A DNA stretch of 31,199 bases from SLRI01 sp964576715 (GCA_964576715.1 CAZNWE010000049.1:1-31199); one strand, 5' to 3'; counted from the first letter of the stretch, positions 23,507 to 31,101 are shown. The notes: generated from the sequence alone by a model not told the origin. A program made the numbers and translations.

Positions 23507-24072
23507 CGCAGATCCTGCAAGGCTTCGCGCAACGCGCCGTGCAACAGGCCGTCGAGCCGGCCATCCGCTCGCTTGGCTGCGGCCGCTGCGGCGGCATGCG
23601 ATCGTTCGCTGACACCGGCTGCCGAGCCGCGCTGGCCGAGTGGCGAGGCCGCCGTGCCCGGCGATCGGCCGCGGCCCGACGCCGCTCGCGCGTCATCCTC
23701 GGGCACCACGGCCGGCGCCAGGGTCGGTTGGCTGCGCAACTCGGCGAGCTTCGTCGCGCCGTTCTCGACCGCCGCGTCGAGCCGCTTGATCACCCGGCTC
23801 GCGTTGTCGACGAGCCGGGCGAGCGCCTCGCTCTCCTGGCGGGTGCGACGGGCCTGTTCCCTGGCCGAGCCCTCGACCGCCCGATTGGCCTCGTACATCC
23901 GCTGAACGGCAGCCTCGGCGCGCTCGGTAGCCTCGGCAAGCGCCGCGATGAAGCTCTGCAGTTCGCCACGGTCGACGCGCAGCCGACGCAGGCGATGGTG
24001 GACGATGACGCACCAGGTGATGGTCAAGAGCAGCAGCACGACAAGAATGATCTGCAGGGCCAAGTCAATCAT
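23503..24072 (-). CDS. DUF6468-like flagellar-operon membrane protein
   Basis: A 189-residue protein with an N-terminal membrane helix (about residues 5-25, ALQIILVVLLLLTITWCVIV) then basic HHRLRRLRVDRGELQSFIAAL and a long coiled-coil region to about residue 110, followed by a low-complexity tail rich in alanine, arginine and glycine. The N-terminal pattern fits the DUF6468 family that travels with fliL and fliM in Rhodospirillales-type flagellar loci. ATG 24072 lies inside the end of fliM (8-bp overlap), and its stop overlaps the next gene by 4 bp, so it is translationally coupled on both sides. Function is unknown; a motor- or stator-associated role is inferred from position only. Confidence 0.78.
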   Translation of the reverse strand: MIDLALQIILVVLLLLTITWCVIVHHRLRRLRVDRGELQSFIAALAEATERAEAAVQRMYEANRAVEGSAREQARRTRQESEALARLVDNASRVIKRLDAAVENGATKLAELRSQPTLAPAVVPEDDARAASGRGRSPGTAASPLGQRGSAAGVSERSHAAAAAAAKRADGRLDGLLHGALREALQDLR

Positions 24073-25213
24073 CGGCGGAGGTCCCCGGACGCTCGAGCTT
24101 CTCCTCGACCTGGATGCAGAGATTGTCGCCACGCTGGCCGACCTTGCCGCGGAGCATCGGCACCGTCCCGCACCGCAGGATCACGGTCGACTCCGGCCGC
24201 GAGCGGAGCCGGAGCACGGAGCCCACCTTCAGCTGCGCCACATAGTTGAGGCTCACGGTCTGCTCCTCGAGCACCGCCTCGAGGTCGACGTCGGTGACCC
24301 AGATCTCCCGTGCCAGATGGTTCTCCCAGATCGAATCGCGGCCGAACTTCTCGCCCATGAACATCTGCAGCAGCAGATCGCGGGCGGGCTCGAGCGTCGC
24401 ATAGGGGATCAGGAACTCGATCGTGCCGCCGCGATCCTCCATGTCGATGCGCATCTTGAAGACGATGCAGGCATTGCCCGGCCGGGCGATCGCGGCGAAG
24501 CGCGGGTTGGTCTCCATCCGCTCGAAGCGGAACAGCACGTCGGTAATGGGTGCGAAGGCGTTGCTCAGGTCCTGCAGCAGGAGCTTGATCAGCCGCTCGA
24601 CCAGGGACGTCTCGATGGTCGTGTAGGGGCGGCCCTCGATGCGCATCGGCACGGTGCCGCGGCGGCCGCCGAGCAGCACGTCGACGATCGAGTAGATCAT
24701 CGGGCTGTCGATGGTGACGAGGCCGAAATTGTCCCACTCGACCGCCTTGAAGACGGCGATCATCGCCGGCAGCGGCACCGAATTGAGATAGTCGCCGAAG
24801 CGCTGGGCGGTGATGTTGTCGAGATTGACGTCGACATTCTCGGAGGTGAAGTTGCGCACACTGGTGGTCAGCATGCGCTCGAGACGATCGAACACCACCT
24901 CGAGCATCGGCAAGCGCTCGTAGGTGACGTCGTTGGAGTTGACGATCGCCATGATGCCGGTGCGCTCGTCGCCGGACGTCTCTTCGCCGACCCCGAGCAG
25001 GCTGTCGATCTCGTCCTGATTGAGCACTCGGCTCACCTTGCCGGTGCCAGCGGCGCCGCCGCTTGCAGCCTCGCCGGCGCGGTCGTCGTCACCGATCAAA
25101 TCGGCCCAATCGGAGGCAGGGTCGGCCGCGGCGTCGCTGCCAGCCTCGGCCATGGCCGAGGATGCCGCGGCCATCGCATCCTGAGCGATTGCGGTGTCCT
25201 TGGGATCGGCCAT
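24065..25213 (-). CDS. fliM: Flagellar motor switch protein FliM with extended N-terminus
   Basis: FliM forms the C-ring, binds CheY-P and with FliG and FliN sets rotation direction. The 382-residue protein has LNQDEIDSLLG, the CheY-binding motif, the GGXG-type middle domain with MLEVVFDRLERML and FGDYLNSVPLPA, and a C-terminal SPOA domain (VDLEAVLEEQTVSLNYVAQLKVGSVLRL). In most bacteria the CheY motif is within the first 15 or so residues; here about 60 residues rich in alanine, aspartate and glycine come first. The start at ATG 25213 has GAGGG upstream, and no later ATG has a good site before the motif. It lies 52 bp after fliL. Confidence 0.95.
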   Translation of the reverse strand: MADPKDTAIAQDAMAAASSAMAEAGSDAAADPASDWADLIGDDDRAGEAASGGAAGTGKVSRVLNQDEIDSLLGVGEETSGDERTGIMAIVNSNDVTYERLPMLEVVFDRLERMLTTSVRNFTSENVDVNLDNITAQRFGDYLNSVPLPAMIAVFKAVEWDNFGLVTIDSPMIYSIVDVLLGGRRGTVPMRIEGRPYTTIETSLVERLIKLLLQDLSNAFAPITDVLFRFERMETNPRFAAIARPGNACIVFKMRIDMEDRGGTIEFLIPYATLEPARDLLLQMFMGEKFGRDSIWENHLAREIWVTDVDLEAVLEEQTVSLNYVAQLKVGSVLRLRSRPESTVILRCGTVPMLRGKVGQRGDNLCIQVEEKLERPGTSADD

Positions 25214-25265
25214 CAATGCACCCTCGATCCTGGCCGGTTCGCCCGCTGCGCGCTCCGCTCGAAGC

Positions 25266-25787
25266 TCACTGGACGAGCATCTCTTTGACCAGGACGTCGT
25301 CGACCCGGCTCGGTGCGAGCGCCAGGTTCACCCGTGCCGTCAACTCTTCCTTCAGCCGATGCAGCCCGCCGGGGCTGCTCACCTCGTCGATCGTCAGCGC
25401 CCGCAGGTAGGTCTGAAAGCTGTCCATCACGCGGGGCAACAGCCCCTTGACCTGGTCGGCGGTCGTCTCGTTCTCGACCTCCAGGGCCACCTTGAGCTTG
25501 AGAAAGCGCGCCCGCTGACCGGCCGATTGCAGATTGACGAGAATGTCCGGGATATCGACGAAGACCACTGCCTCCCGGCGTTTCGCGGCTGCTTCTTGCT
25601 CGGCCGCTTCGGCCGCCTCGGTCGAGAGCGCAGGTGGCTCGCCGGGACCGAAGAAGCCCAGGAACCAGGCGCCGCCCGCCCCGCCACCGAGCAGCAGAAC
25701 CAGCCCGGCAACGGCCAGCACGACCAGCTTCTTTTTGCCCCCTTCGGCCTTGCCGGTGCCCTCCTCGTCCGTCTTCTCGTCGGCCAT
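25266..25787 (-). CDS. fliL: Flagellar basal-body protein FliL
   Basis: FliL is a single-pass inner-membrane protein that rings the stator and supports torque. The 173-residue protein has a charged cytoplasmic start, one membrane helix (about residues 19-46, KLVVLAVAGLVLLLGGGAGGAWFLGFF), then a periplasmic domain with FVDIPDILVNLQSAGQRARFLKLKVALEV and a C-terminal VNLALAPSRVDDVLVKEMLVQ, the family ending. The start at 25787 has a GAGGTG site. It is first in the leftward operon with fliM, DUF6468 and MotE-like genes and is divergent from flgF. Confidence 0.95.
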   Translation of the reverse strand: MADEKTDEEGTGKAEGGKKKLVVLAVAGLVLLLGGGAGGAWFLGFFGPGEPPALSTEAAEAAEQEAAAKRREAVVFVDIPDILVNLQSAGQRARFLKLKVALEVENETTADQVKGLLPRVMDSFQTYLRALTIDEVSSPGGLHRLKEELTARVNLALAPSRVDDVLVKEMLVQ

Positions 25788-25941
25788 GCGAACACCTCGT
25801 TGCGATCAAACCCAGGGCCCGGCGGCCGGACCGATGTCGCCGTTTCTAACGACCCTTGGTTAACGAACCGTTTCAGCCGCGGTCGAATCTCGCCGCACGG
25901 CAGGATTTGCCGGGTCGAGTTTGCCGGGCTGACCACAAGAC

Positions 25942-25955
25942 GCGTGCTCGATGCC
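25942..25955 (-). promoter_or_regulatory. Possible sigma-54 promoter of the fliL operon
   Basis: On the reverse strand TGGCAT and ACGC contain GG (25955-25954) and GC (25943-25942) at exact 10-bp spacing. The -12 half is a poor match to TTGC, and the implied leader of about 140 bases is long. Suggestive only. Confidence 0.3.
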
Positions 25956-25977
25956 AGTCTCGGCGCGAAGGCGCGAC

Positions 25978-25993
25978 TTGGCACGAGTCGTGC
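25978..25993 (+). promoter_or_regulatory. Sigma-54 type promoter of the flgF operon
   Basis: TTGGCACGAGTCGTGC matches YTGGCACGrNNNTTGC with one mismatch in the -12 element. GG (25980-25981) and GC (25992-25993) are at the required 10-bp spacing. It lies about 35-55 bp before the flgF start and would begin transcription near 26005. Caulobacter-type class III flagellar operons use sigma-54, which supports the call. Confidence 0.72.
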
Positions 25994-26033
25994 GAGACCG
26001 GTGCGCGACCTCGACTGTGCTGATCGGATGCCA

Positions 26034-26750
26034 ATGGACAATACCAGCTACGTTGCGTTGAGCCGGCAACTCGCCCTGGAGCGACAAATGGCGGTGGTCG
26101 CCGGCAATATCGCCAACATGAACACTCACGGTTTCAAGACCGAGCATATGCTGTTCGAACAGGTGCTCGAGCGCGCCGGCAAACCCGGCCGTGTCGCCTT
26201 CGTTCAGGATGTGGGGCTGGTTCGCGACCTCGGCCCCGGTGCGCTCGAGACGACCGGCAATCCACTCGACCTTGCGATCAACGGCGAGGGCTACTTCACG
26301 GTCGAAACCCCGGCCGGCCCACGGTTTACCCGGGCTGGCCATTTCACCCTCGACGCCGAGGGTGCGCTGGTGACCAGTGATGGCCATCGCCTGCTCGATG
26401 CCGGCGGTGCGGCGATCCAACTGCCGCTCGACGGCGCCGGCATCAGCGTCGCTCGCGATGGCACGATCTCCACCGATGCCGGCGTCGTCGCAAAGCTCGG
26501 GCTGGTCCGCTTTGCCGACGATAGACGGCTGGGGCGCGAGGGTGACAGCCTGCTCGTGACCGATCAGCTGCCCGAGCCGGTGGCCGATCCGGACATCGCC
26601 CAGGGCCGGCTCGAACGGTCGAACGTCCAGCCGATCCTGGAGATGACGCGCATGATGGAGACGGTGCGCGCCTTTCAGAATACCCAGCGGCTGCTCGAGA
26701 CCCACCACGAGTTGGTGCGGCGGGTCATCGATCAGGCGGCGAGCCGCTGA
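26034..26750 (+). CDS. flgF: Flagellar proximal rod protein FlgF
   Basis: FlgF is a rod subunit of the flagellar basal body. The 238-residue protein starts MDNTSYVALSRQLALERQM, then VVAGNIANMNTHGFKTE, the rod-protein motif, GNPLDLAINGEGYFTVETP, and ends with the characteristic helix ILEMTRMMETVRAFQNTQRLLET. ATG 26034 gives the typical length and N-terminus; ATG 26028 adds two residues. It begins the rightward operon flgF-flgG-flgA-flgH behind a sigma-54 type promoter. Confidence 0.94.
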   Translation: MDNTSYVALSRQLALERQMAVVAGNIANMNTHGFKTEHMLFEQVLERAGKPGRVAFVQDVGLVRDLGPGALETTGNPLDLAINGEGYFTVETPAGPRFTRAGHFTLDAEGALVTSDGHRLLDAGGAAIQLPLDGAGISVARDGTISTDAGVVAKLGLVRFADDRRLGREGDSLLVTDQLPEPVADPDIAQGRLERSNVQPILEMTRMMETVRAFQNTQRLLETHHELVRRVIDQAASR

Positions 26751-26802
26751 TGCCGGACGCCGTTGCCGCATCTCCATTGCCCGACTGGTTGAGGAGCCCG
26801 CC

Positions 26803-27588
26803 ATGCGCTCGATGAGTGTTGCCGCCACGGGCATGATGGCCCAGCAGCTGCATGTCGAGGTGATCTCGAACAATATCGCCAACATGACGACCACCGGCTT
26901 CAAACGGCTGCGTCCGGAATTCCAGGACCTGCTCTACCAGAGCCAGCGCCGGATCGGGGCCGCCTCGTCCGAGGACGGCACGATCATTCCGGCAGGCGTG
27001 CAGCTCGGTCTCGGTGTCAAGACGGCGTCCGTTTACCGGGTCATGGAGCAGGGCAACCTCGTCAATACCGACAATCGGCTCGATCTCGCGATTCAGGGTT
27101 CGGGCTATTTTGTCGTCGAACTGCCGACGGGAGAGCTGGGCTATACGCGCTCCGGCAACTTCCAGCTGAGCCCGGACGGCGAGATCGTCACTGCCGATGG
27201 CTATCTCTTGTCACCGGGGATCGCTGTGCCCGAGGATGCGATCGAGGTCGCGATCAATGCCGAGGGCATGGTCGCCGCGAAGATCCAGGGCGAGGTCGCG
27301 ATGCGCGAGCTGGGCCAGCTCGAGCTTGCGACCTTCGTCAATCCGGTCGGCCTCGAGGCCATCGGCGACAACCTGCTCTTGGAGACCGAGGCCTCGGGCC
27401 CGGCCAATCTCGGGCCACCGGGCAGTGCCGGCTATGGCGGCGTGCTCCAGGGTTTCCTCGAGAGTTCGAACGTCAACCCGGTGCAGGAGATCACCAGCCT
27501 GATTACCGCCCAGCGGGCCTACGACATGAACTCCAAGGTCATCTCCGCCTCCGACGAGATGATGATGACCGTGACCCAGCTGCGGTGA
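26803..27588 (+). CDS. flgG: Flagellar distal rod protein FlgG
   Basis: FlgG forms the distal rod. The 261-residue protein, the usual length, begins MRSMSVAATGMMAQQLHVEVISNNIANMTTTGFKRLRPEFQDLLYQ, has the FlgG-specific segment around GVQLGLGVKTASVYR, the DNRLDLAIQGSGYFVVELP block, and ends SNVNPVQEITSLITAQRAYDMNSKVI. A GAGGAG site precedes the ATG. It follows flgF by 52 bp and overlaps flgA by 4 bp. Confidence 0.96.
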   Translation: MRSMSVAATGMMAQQLHVEVISNNIANMTTTGFKRLRPEFQDLLYQSQRRIGAASSEDGTIIPAGVQLGLGVKTASVYRVMEQGNLVNTDNRLDLAIQGSGYFVVELPTGELGYTRSGNFQLSPDGEIVTADGYLLSPGIAVPEDAIEVAINAEGMVAAKIQGEVAMRELGQLELATFVNPVGLEAIGDNLLLETEASGPANLGPPGSAGYGGVLQGFLESSNVNPVQEITSLITAQRAYDMNSKVISASDEMMMTVTQLR

Positions 27589-28346
27589 TCCGGATGCTTC
27601 GACAGCTCACTTGCGGACTGCGGTGCCTGGCGCTGCTCGGCCTTGGTCTGGTCGTCCCGGCGACGTCATCGGCAGCGGCAGCAGTCTGGCTGGCCCCGGG
27701 CGAGCCGCTCGCCGAGGCGCATCTTCGGCGGCTCGTCGCAACAGCCCTGCCGCCGGGCGAGCATTTCGAGCTGGTCTTCAGCCGGCCGGCGCTGCCGCTG
27801 CACAACCCGGCAACCAGCGAGGCGTTTCTCGAGCTCGTGGATTTCCGCCTCGAGCCGCGCTCCGAGCGGTTCACGGGCGCGTTTCGCGTCGAACTCGACA
27901 CCGGGGAGACACGGGTTCTCGGCCTCGCCGGGCGCGCCTCGGCAATGGTCGAGGTGTTGGTGCCGGTACGTGCCGTCGCTGCCGGCGAGCGGCTCAATGC
28001 CGGGCTGCTGGAGCCGCTGATCGTCGCCGAGCGTCGGCTGCGCGCCGATACGCTGACCGATCCGGCGGCGCTGACCGACCTCGAGGCAAAGCGGCGGCTG
28101 CTGCCGGGGCGTCCGCTACGGCGCGCCGACGTTCAGGCGGTTCGCCTGGTGCGCCGTGGCGAGACGGTCGAGGTGGTCTACCGGACGGCTGGCATCGAGA
28201 TCGTCACCCTGGCGCGGACGCTCGAGGACGGGAGCCACGGCAGCCGCGTCACCCTGGCCAATCTCGAGAGTGGCCAACGGGTCTCCGGCCGGGTAACGCG
28301 GGCCGGGCAGGTCGCCGTCGATGCAGCCCCGGGAGCGCCGCGATGA
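27585..28346 (+). CDS. flgA: Flagellar P-ring chaperone FlgA
   Basis: FlgA is a periplasmic chaperone for assembly of the P-ring protein FlgI. The 253-residue protein has a signal peptide (LRCLALLGLGLVVPATSSAAAA), a middle domain, and the C-terminal SAF domain with VLVPVRAVAAGERLNAGLLE, RRLLPGRPLRRADVQ, VRRGETVEVVYRTAGIEI and a final region VTLANLESGQRVSGRVTRAG. The start is GTG 27585 overlapping the flgG stop (GTGA), or ATG 27594 three codons on. It overlaps flgH by 4 bp. flgI itself is not in the window. Confidence 0.93.
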   Translation: MIRMLRQLTCGLRCLALLGLGLVVPATSSAAAAVWLAPGEPLAEAHLRRLVATALPPGEHFELVFSRPALPLHNPATSEAFLELVDFRLEPRSERFTGAFRVELDTGETRVLGLAGRASAMVEVLVPVRAVAAGERLNAGLLEPLIVAERRLRADTLTDPAALTDLEAKRRLLPGRPLRRADVQAVRLVRRGETVEVVYRTAGIEIVTLARTLEDGSHGSRVTLANLESGQRVSGRVTRAGQVAVDAAPGAPR

Positions 28347-29089
28347 GGTGCCACGCCAGGTTGGCCGGGCTCGCCGCGCTGCTCCTGGTCGGCGCCTGCA
28401 ACACGCTGGAGCGGCTCGAGAATGTCGGCAAGCCGCCGGCCTTGCGACCCATCGAGAACCCGATCGAGCGGCAGGGCTACCAGCCCGTCTCGATCCCGAT
28501 GCCACCGCCCGAGGAGCAGCGCAGTGCCGGCGCCAACTCGCTCTGGCGCGAGGGTGCTCGGGGCTTCTTCCGCGACCAGCGTGCCAGGCGCGTCGGCGAC
28601 CTGCTGACCGTCAACGTCGTGGTCGACGACGAGGCGACGCTGTCGAACGAGAGCGCCCGCTCGCGCAACAACACCGACAATCTCGGCATTCCGAGCTTCT
28701 TCGGGCTCGAGACCAAGCTCGACAAGATCTTTCCGAGTGCCGTCGATCCGAGCTCGCTCGTCGGTGCTTCGAGCGACATGGCGAACCTGGGCCGCGGCAA
28801 CGTGCGGCGCCGGGAGTCCATCGACTTCAACATCGCCGCCACCATCGTGCAGGTCCTGCCCAACGGCAACATGGTGATCGACGGCCGGCAGGAGATCCGG
28901 GTGAATTTCGAGGTCCGCGAGATCGGCATCGCCGGCATCGTCAGGCCCGAGGACATCACCCCGGCCAACACGATCAGCTACGAGAAGATCGCCGAGCTGC
29001 GGGTCGCCTATGGCGGGCGGGGGCAGATCACCGATGTCCAGCAGCCGCGCTACGGTGCTCAGGTCCTCGACATCATCCTGCCCTATTGA
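28343..29089 (+). CDS. flgH: Flagellar L-ring lipoprotein FlgH
   Basis: FlgH makes the L-ring in the outer membrane. The 248-residue protein has a lipoprotein signal with lipobox LLLVGACN, then NSLWREGARGFFRDQRARRVGDLLTVNVVVDDEA, RRRESIDFNIAATIVQVLPNGNMVIDGRQEIRVNFEVREI and a C-terminal ISYEKIAELRVAYGGRGQITDVQQPRYG, all standard for the family. It starts at ATG 28343 sharing ATGA with the flgA stop. It is the last gene of the operon; no gene follows for 700 bp. Confidence 0.96.
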   Translation: MRCHARLAGLAALLLVGACNTLERLENVGKPPALRPIENPIERQGYQPVSIPMPPPEEQRSAGANSLWREGARGFFRDQRARRVGDLLTVNVVVDDEATLSNESARSRNNTDNLGIPSFFGLETKLDKIFPSAVDPSSLVGASSDMANLGRGNVRRRESIDFNIAATIVQVLPNGNMVIDGRQEIRVNFEVREIGIAGIVRPEDITPANTISYEKIAELRVAYGGRGQITDVQQPRYGAQVLDIILPY

Positions 29090-29283
29090 GCCGGCCGTGC
29101 CGCCGGCAGTGGACCCCAGACCAGCACCCGGCGGCAGGCGGCGACGGCACCGGGCGACGGCCGGCTCGGGGTCGTTCGACGGCTCGATGGGCACGCACCA
29201 CCGAGCCCCCGCGACGGCCGGCGGACAATCGCGCACCGACGGCTGCCATCCCCGGCTGATCCGCCGCCCTGCGACAGTCTGAC

Positions 29284-29400
29284 GGGCCGGGTTCGTTCGC
29301 GGGTCTTCAGGTTCCTTCGTTGGTTTTTCGGGTTCGTCCGTCGATTCGGTGGGGTCGTTCGTCGATTCTCGGGGTCGTTCGCGGGTTCGAACGTCGCAAA
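29284..29400. repeat. Degenerate short tandem repeats rich in GGTTCG/GGGTCGTTCG
   Basis: The motif GG(G)T(T)CGTTCG or close variants occurs about six times, spaced roughly 18-25 bp, with intervening TTCG and TCGTC units. Copies differ by substitutions and small length changes, unlike the perfect array at 3557-3621. The region is non-coding and downstream of flgH. Confidence 0.6.
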
Positions 29401-29646
29401 AAGGGCGAAATGCGCCGCCTGGCGACCCATAAGCATCGCTGATGGCGCACCCGGCGGCGAAGATTATGACAAAATGGCGCGCATGCCGGCGCATCATGGG
29501 TACACATACAGCTTATAGCGACGCATTCGACCATGCGATGCGTCACCCAGCGGTGCATGCTCGGGCTGTTCGTTGGTCGGCACATGAATTGCCATAAGCG
29601 ATCGTTATCGAGCGGCGGGCCGGGTCGGGGTGCGGATAAGCCGGAG

Positions 29647-29668
29647 GCGGGAAGGCACGCCTTCCCGC
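29647..29668. repeat. Long hairpin, nearly perfect 22-bp dyad
   Basis: GCGGGAAGGC and GCCTTCCCGC flank a 2-base centre. Flanking GGAGG (29643-29647) and CCTCC (29672-29676) could extend pairing. It lies about 120 bp before the antitoxin gene. No clear T-tract follows, so it could be a REP-like element or a weak terminator. Confidence 0.7.
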
Positions 29669-29788
29669 GCCCCTCCGTTATTGTTGCGGTGGTGGATGGT
29701 CGGGGCGGCTCAACACCGTCGTCTCGTCCGACCAGGTTTGGTGGGCGATAGTGAAGAAGGTGAAGACGGGTAGCCTGGGAGATCAGCG

Positions 29789-30298
29789 GTGGCGCAAACG
29801 ACCATGACCGGACGCGTCGGCGGTGCGCTCGCCGAGTTCGTCGCATCCAAGGTCGGCGAGAACGGGCGCTGCGAGAATGTCAGCGACGACATCGGCGACC
29901 TGATCCGCCGCGACAAGGAACGGGCGGAGCGAGAAGCCTTCGAGCGGCTGAAGGCCGAACTGCAGCACGCATTTGCCGCAGCCGACGACACCTTCGTGCC
30001 CGTGACGGCCGCCGCCGTCATCGCCCGCAACCGACGCCGAGCCGCATGGCCGTCCTCGTCCGGCGCGCCGCCGCGCATCGCCCGGGCGAGATCTTCCGCT
30101 ACACCAGCGGCCGCCGGAACGACACCCAAGCCGAGCGCTCTATCGAAGGCCTCTTCGAAACCTTTGCCCAGATCGAAAGCCACGCCACCCTCTCCCGCCC
30201 CGTCCCGGCCGCCTTCGGGGTCGACGGCTACGTCTGCCGCTACCGGCACCACTTCGTCTACTGGCGCCGGCTGCAAAACGGTAGCATCGGCCTCGTGA
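29789..30298 (+). CDS. parD: ParD-like antitoxin, reading frame extended by apparent stop loss
   Basis: The first 86 residues look like a ParD-type ribbon-helix-helix antitoxin: LAEFVASKVGENGRCENVSDDIGDLIRRDKERAEREAFERLKAEL, then the toxin-binding tail with VTAAAVIARNRRRAA. Relatives usually end right there, with TGA overlapping the toxin ATG as ATGA. Here 30046-30049 reads ATGG, so codon 87 is TGG (Trp) in place of TGA and the frame runs on for 83 further residues out of register through the toxin gene. The added tail is a low-complexity Ser/Pro/Ala/Thr sequence with no sign of selection. GTG 29789 has GGGAG 7 bases upstream; ATG 29804 is an alternative. The DNA-binding segment (CENVSDDIGDLIRR) also departs from the common YENxSEYIRDLIR. 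Confidence 0.75.
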   Translation: MAQTTMTGRVGGALAEFVASKVGENGRCENVSDDIGDLIRRDKERAEREAFERLKAELQHAFAAADDTFVPVTAAAVIARNRRRAAWPSSSGAPPRIARARSSATPAAAGTTPKPSALSKASSKPLPRSKATPPSPAPSRPPSGSTATSAATGTTSSTGAGCKTVASAS

Positions 30299-30405
30299 CG
30301 ATCCTGCATGAGCGCATGCACCAGATCGACCGGTTTCGCGACGATTTCGGGCAGGAAGGCGGAGAAAGGGCAGCGGCCCTCGCGAGCCGGCGGCGTTCGT
30401 TGTAG
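30046..30405 (+). CDS. parE: ParE/RelE-family toxin
   Basis: A 119-residue protein of the ParE/RelE fold. The match is by layout: an N-terminal beta strand MAVLVRRAAAHRPGEIFRYTSGR, a helical hairpin region AERSIEGLFETFAQIESHA, then the characteristic YVCRYRHHFVYWRRLQNGSIGLVTILHERMHQ, equivalent to the yR..h.v.Y......i.iv.ilH.rMd core. ParE toxins poison gyrase and RelE toxins cut mRNA; which applies is not readable. Its ATG is where a canonical ATGA overlap with the antitoxin would be. It may be intact while its antitoxin is altered. Confidence 0.75.
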   Translation: MAVLVRRAAAHRPGEIFRYTSGRRNDTQAERSIEGLFETFAQIESHATLSRPVPAAFGVDGYVCRYRHHFVYWRRLQNGSIGLVTILHERMHQIDRFRDDFGQEGGERAAALASRRRSL

Positions 30406-30440
30406 ACAGCCGGCCCGAGTGACCTCGTGGAGACGCAGCG

Positions 30441-30833
30441 ATGGACCGGTTCACCGGCGGTTGCCTCTGCAACAATGTCCGCCTCGTGGCATCAGGGCGC
30501 CCCTGCCGGGTCGGCATCTGCCATTGCCTGGACTGCCGCAAGCATCACGGCGCCCTCTTCTATGCCGCGGCGGTGTTCCCTCGCGATGCGGTGACGATCG
30601 CAGGCGAGACGAGCACCTGGGCCGGGCGGCACTTCTGCCCGCGCTGCGGCTCGTCCGTTTTCGCCGAGAGCGGCGACGAGATCGAGGTGCACCTCGGCGC
30701 CCTGGATGCCCCAGACCAGCTGCTGCCGGCTTATGAAAGCTGGACCACCCGCCGCGAATCCTGGCTGCCACCGTTCCCGCTCGACCGACGCTACGAGCGC
30801 GATCGTGAGGCCACCGATCGCACCGAGACATAG
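30441..30833 (+). CDS. GFA/CENP-V-family zinc-binding protein
   Basis: A 130-residue protein of the glutathione-dependent formaldehyde-activating (GFA) fold. Zinc ligands are in place: CLC (Cys8, Cys10), CHCLDC (Cys27, Cys29, Cys32) and CPRC (Cys66, Cys69). It starts MDRFTGGCLCNNVRL, typical of the family. Despite the name, most bacterial members have no proven enzyme activity. A GTGGAG site precedes the ATG. Its placement between two toxin-antitoxin loci appears incidental. Confidence 0.9.
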   Translation: MDRFTGGCLCNNVRLVASGRPCRVGICHCLDCRKHHGALFYAAAVFPRDAVTIAGETSTWAGRHFCPRCGSSVFAESGDEIEVHLGALDAPDQLLPAYESWTTRRESWLPPFPLDRRYERDREATDRTET

Positions 30834-30926
30834 CTCGCCCGAGCGGTGCGCAGGCGCTCGGCAGGAAGAAGGCCAGGGAGGATGATCCTCCCTGCACCCA
30901 CCGGATTTTTTGGCTTCGGCTGCTGG

Positions 30927-31101
30927 TCATGCGATGCCATCCAGGCGCCGGCTGCCGTGGATGATGCGGACGACCTCTATGCCGTCGGAACGTACTCGAC
31001 CATAACATCGTCGGACGCGTTGGCGCCATGATGGCGAAGCGACGCGCGAGGCAGCCCGACAGGTCGGGCGCGACGTCAAGGGCGTCCACGGCGACCGCCA
31101 C
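30927..31101 (-). pseudogene. Decayed ParE/RelE-type toxin remnant
   Basis: Reading leftward, one frame gives APDLSGCLARR and another, after a shift, gives GRVRSDGIEVVRIIHGSRRLDGIA and then a TGA at 30929-30927. Together these resemble the C-terminal half of a ParE toxin (RPdL.p.lr, then yRvr.dgieivRvlHgaRdid). No single frame joins them and no start or antitoxin is visible, so this looks like a frameshifted fragment. The resemblance is to a short motif, so confidence is moderate. Confidence 0.4.

Larger units (their letters stand above)
29090..29788. other. Gene-poor interval with repeats and hairpins
   Basis: I see no credible gene in this 699-bp stretch between flgH and the ParD-like antitoxin. 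It holds a run of degenerate short repeats (29284-29400), a 7-bp dyad with an 11-base loop (29520-29526 with 29538-29544, GACGCAT and ATGCGTC), and a long hairpin at 29647-29668. A reverse-strand open frame that begins with a signal-peptide-like stretch at 29497 continues antisense through flgH and is probably accidental. Confidence 0.6.

Noticed and set aside
23948..25288. 446-residue forward open frame
   Set aside because: Antisense to fliM and DUF6468; histidine- and aspartate-rich composition typical of the complement of these genes.
28178..29497. Reverse-strand frame starting with a signal-peptide-like stretch (FVIIFAAGCAIS)
   Set aside because: The attractive start is short, and most of the frame is antisense to flgH and flgA. 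No ribosome site or family support.
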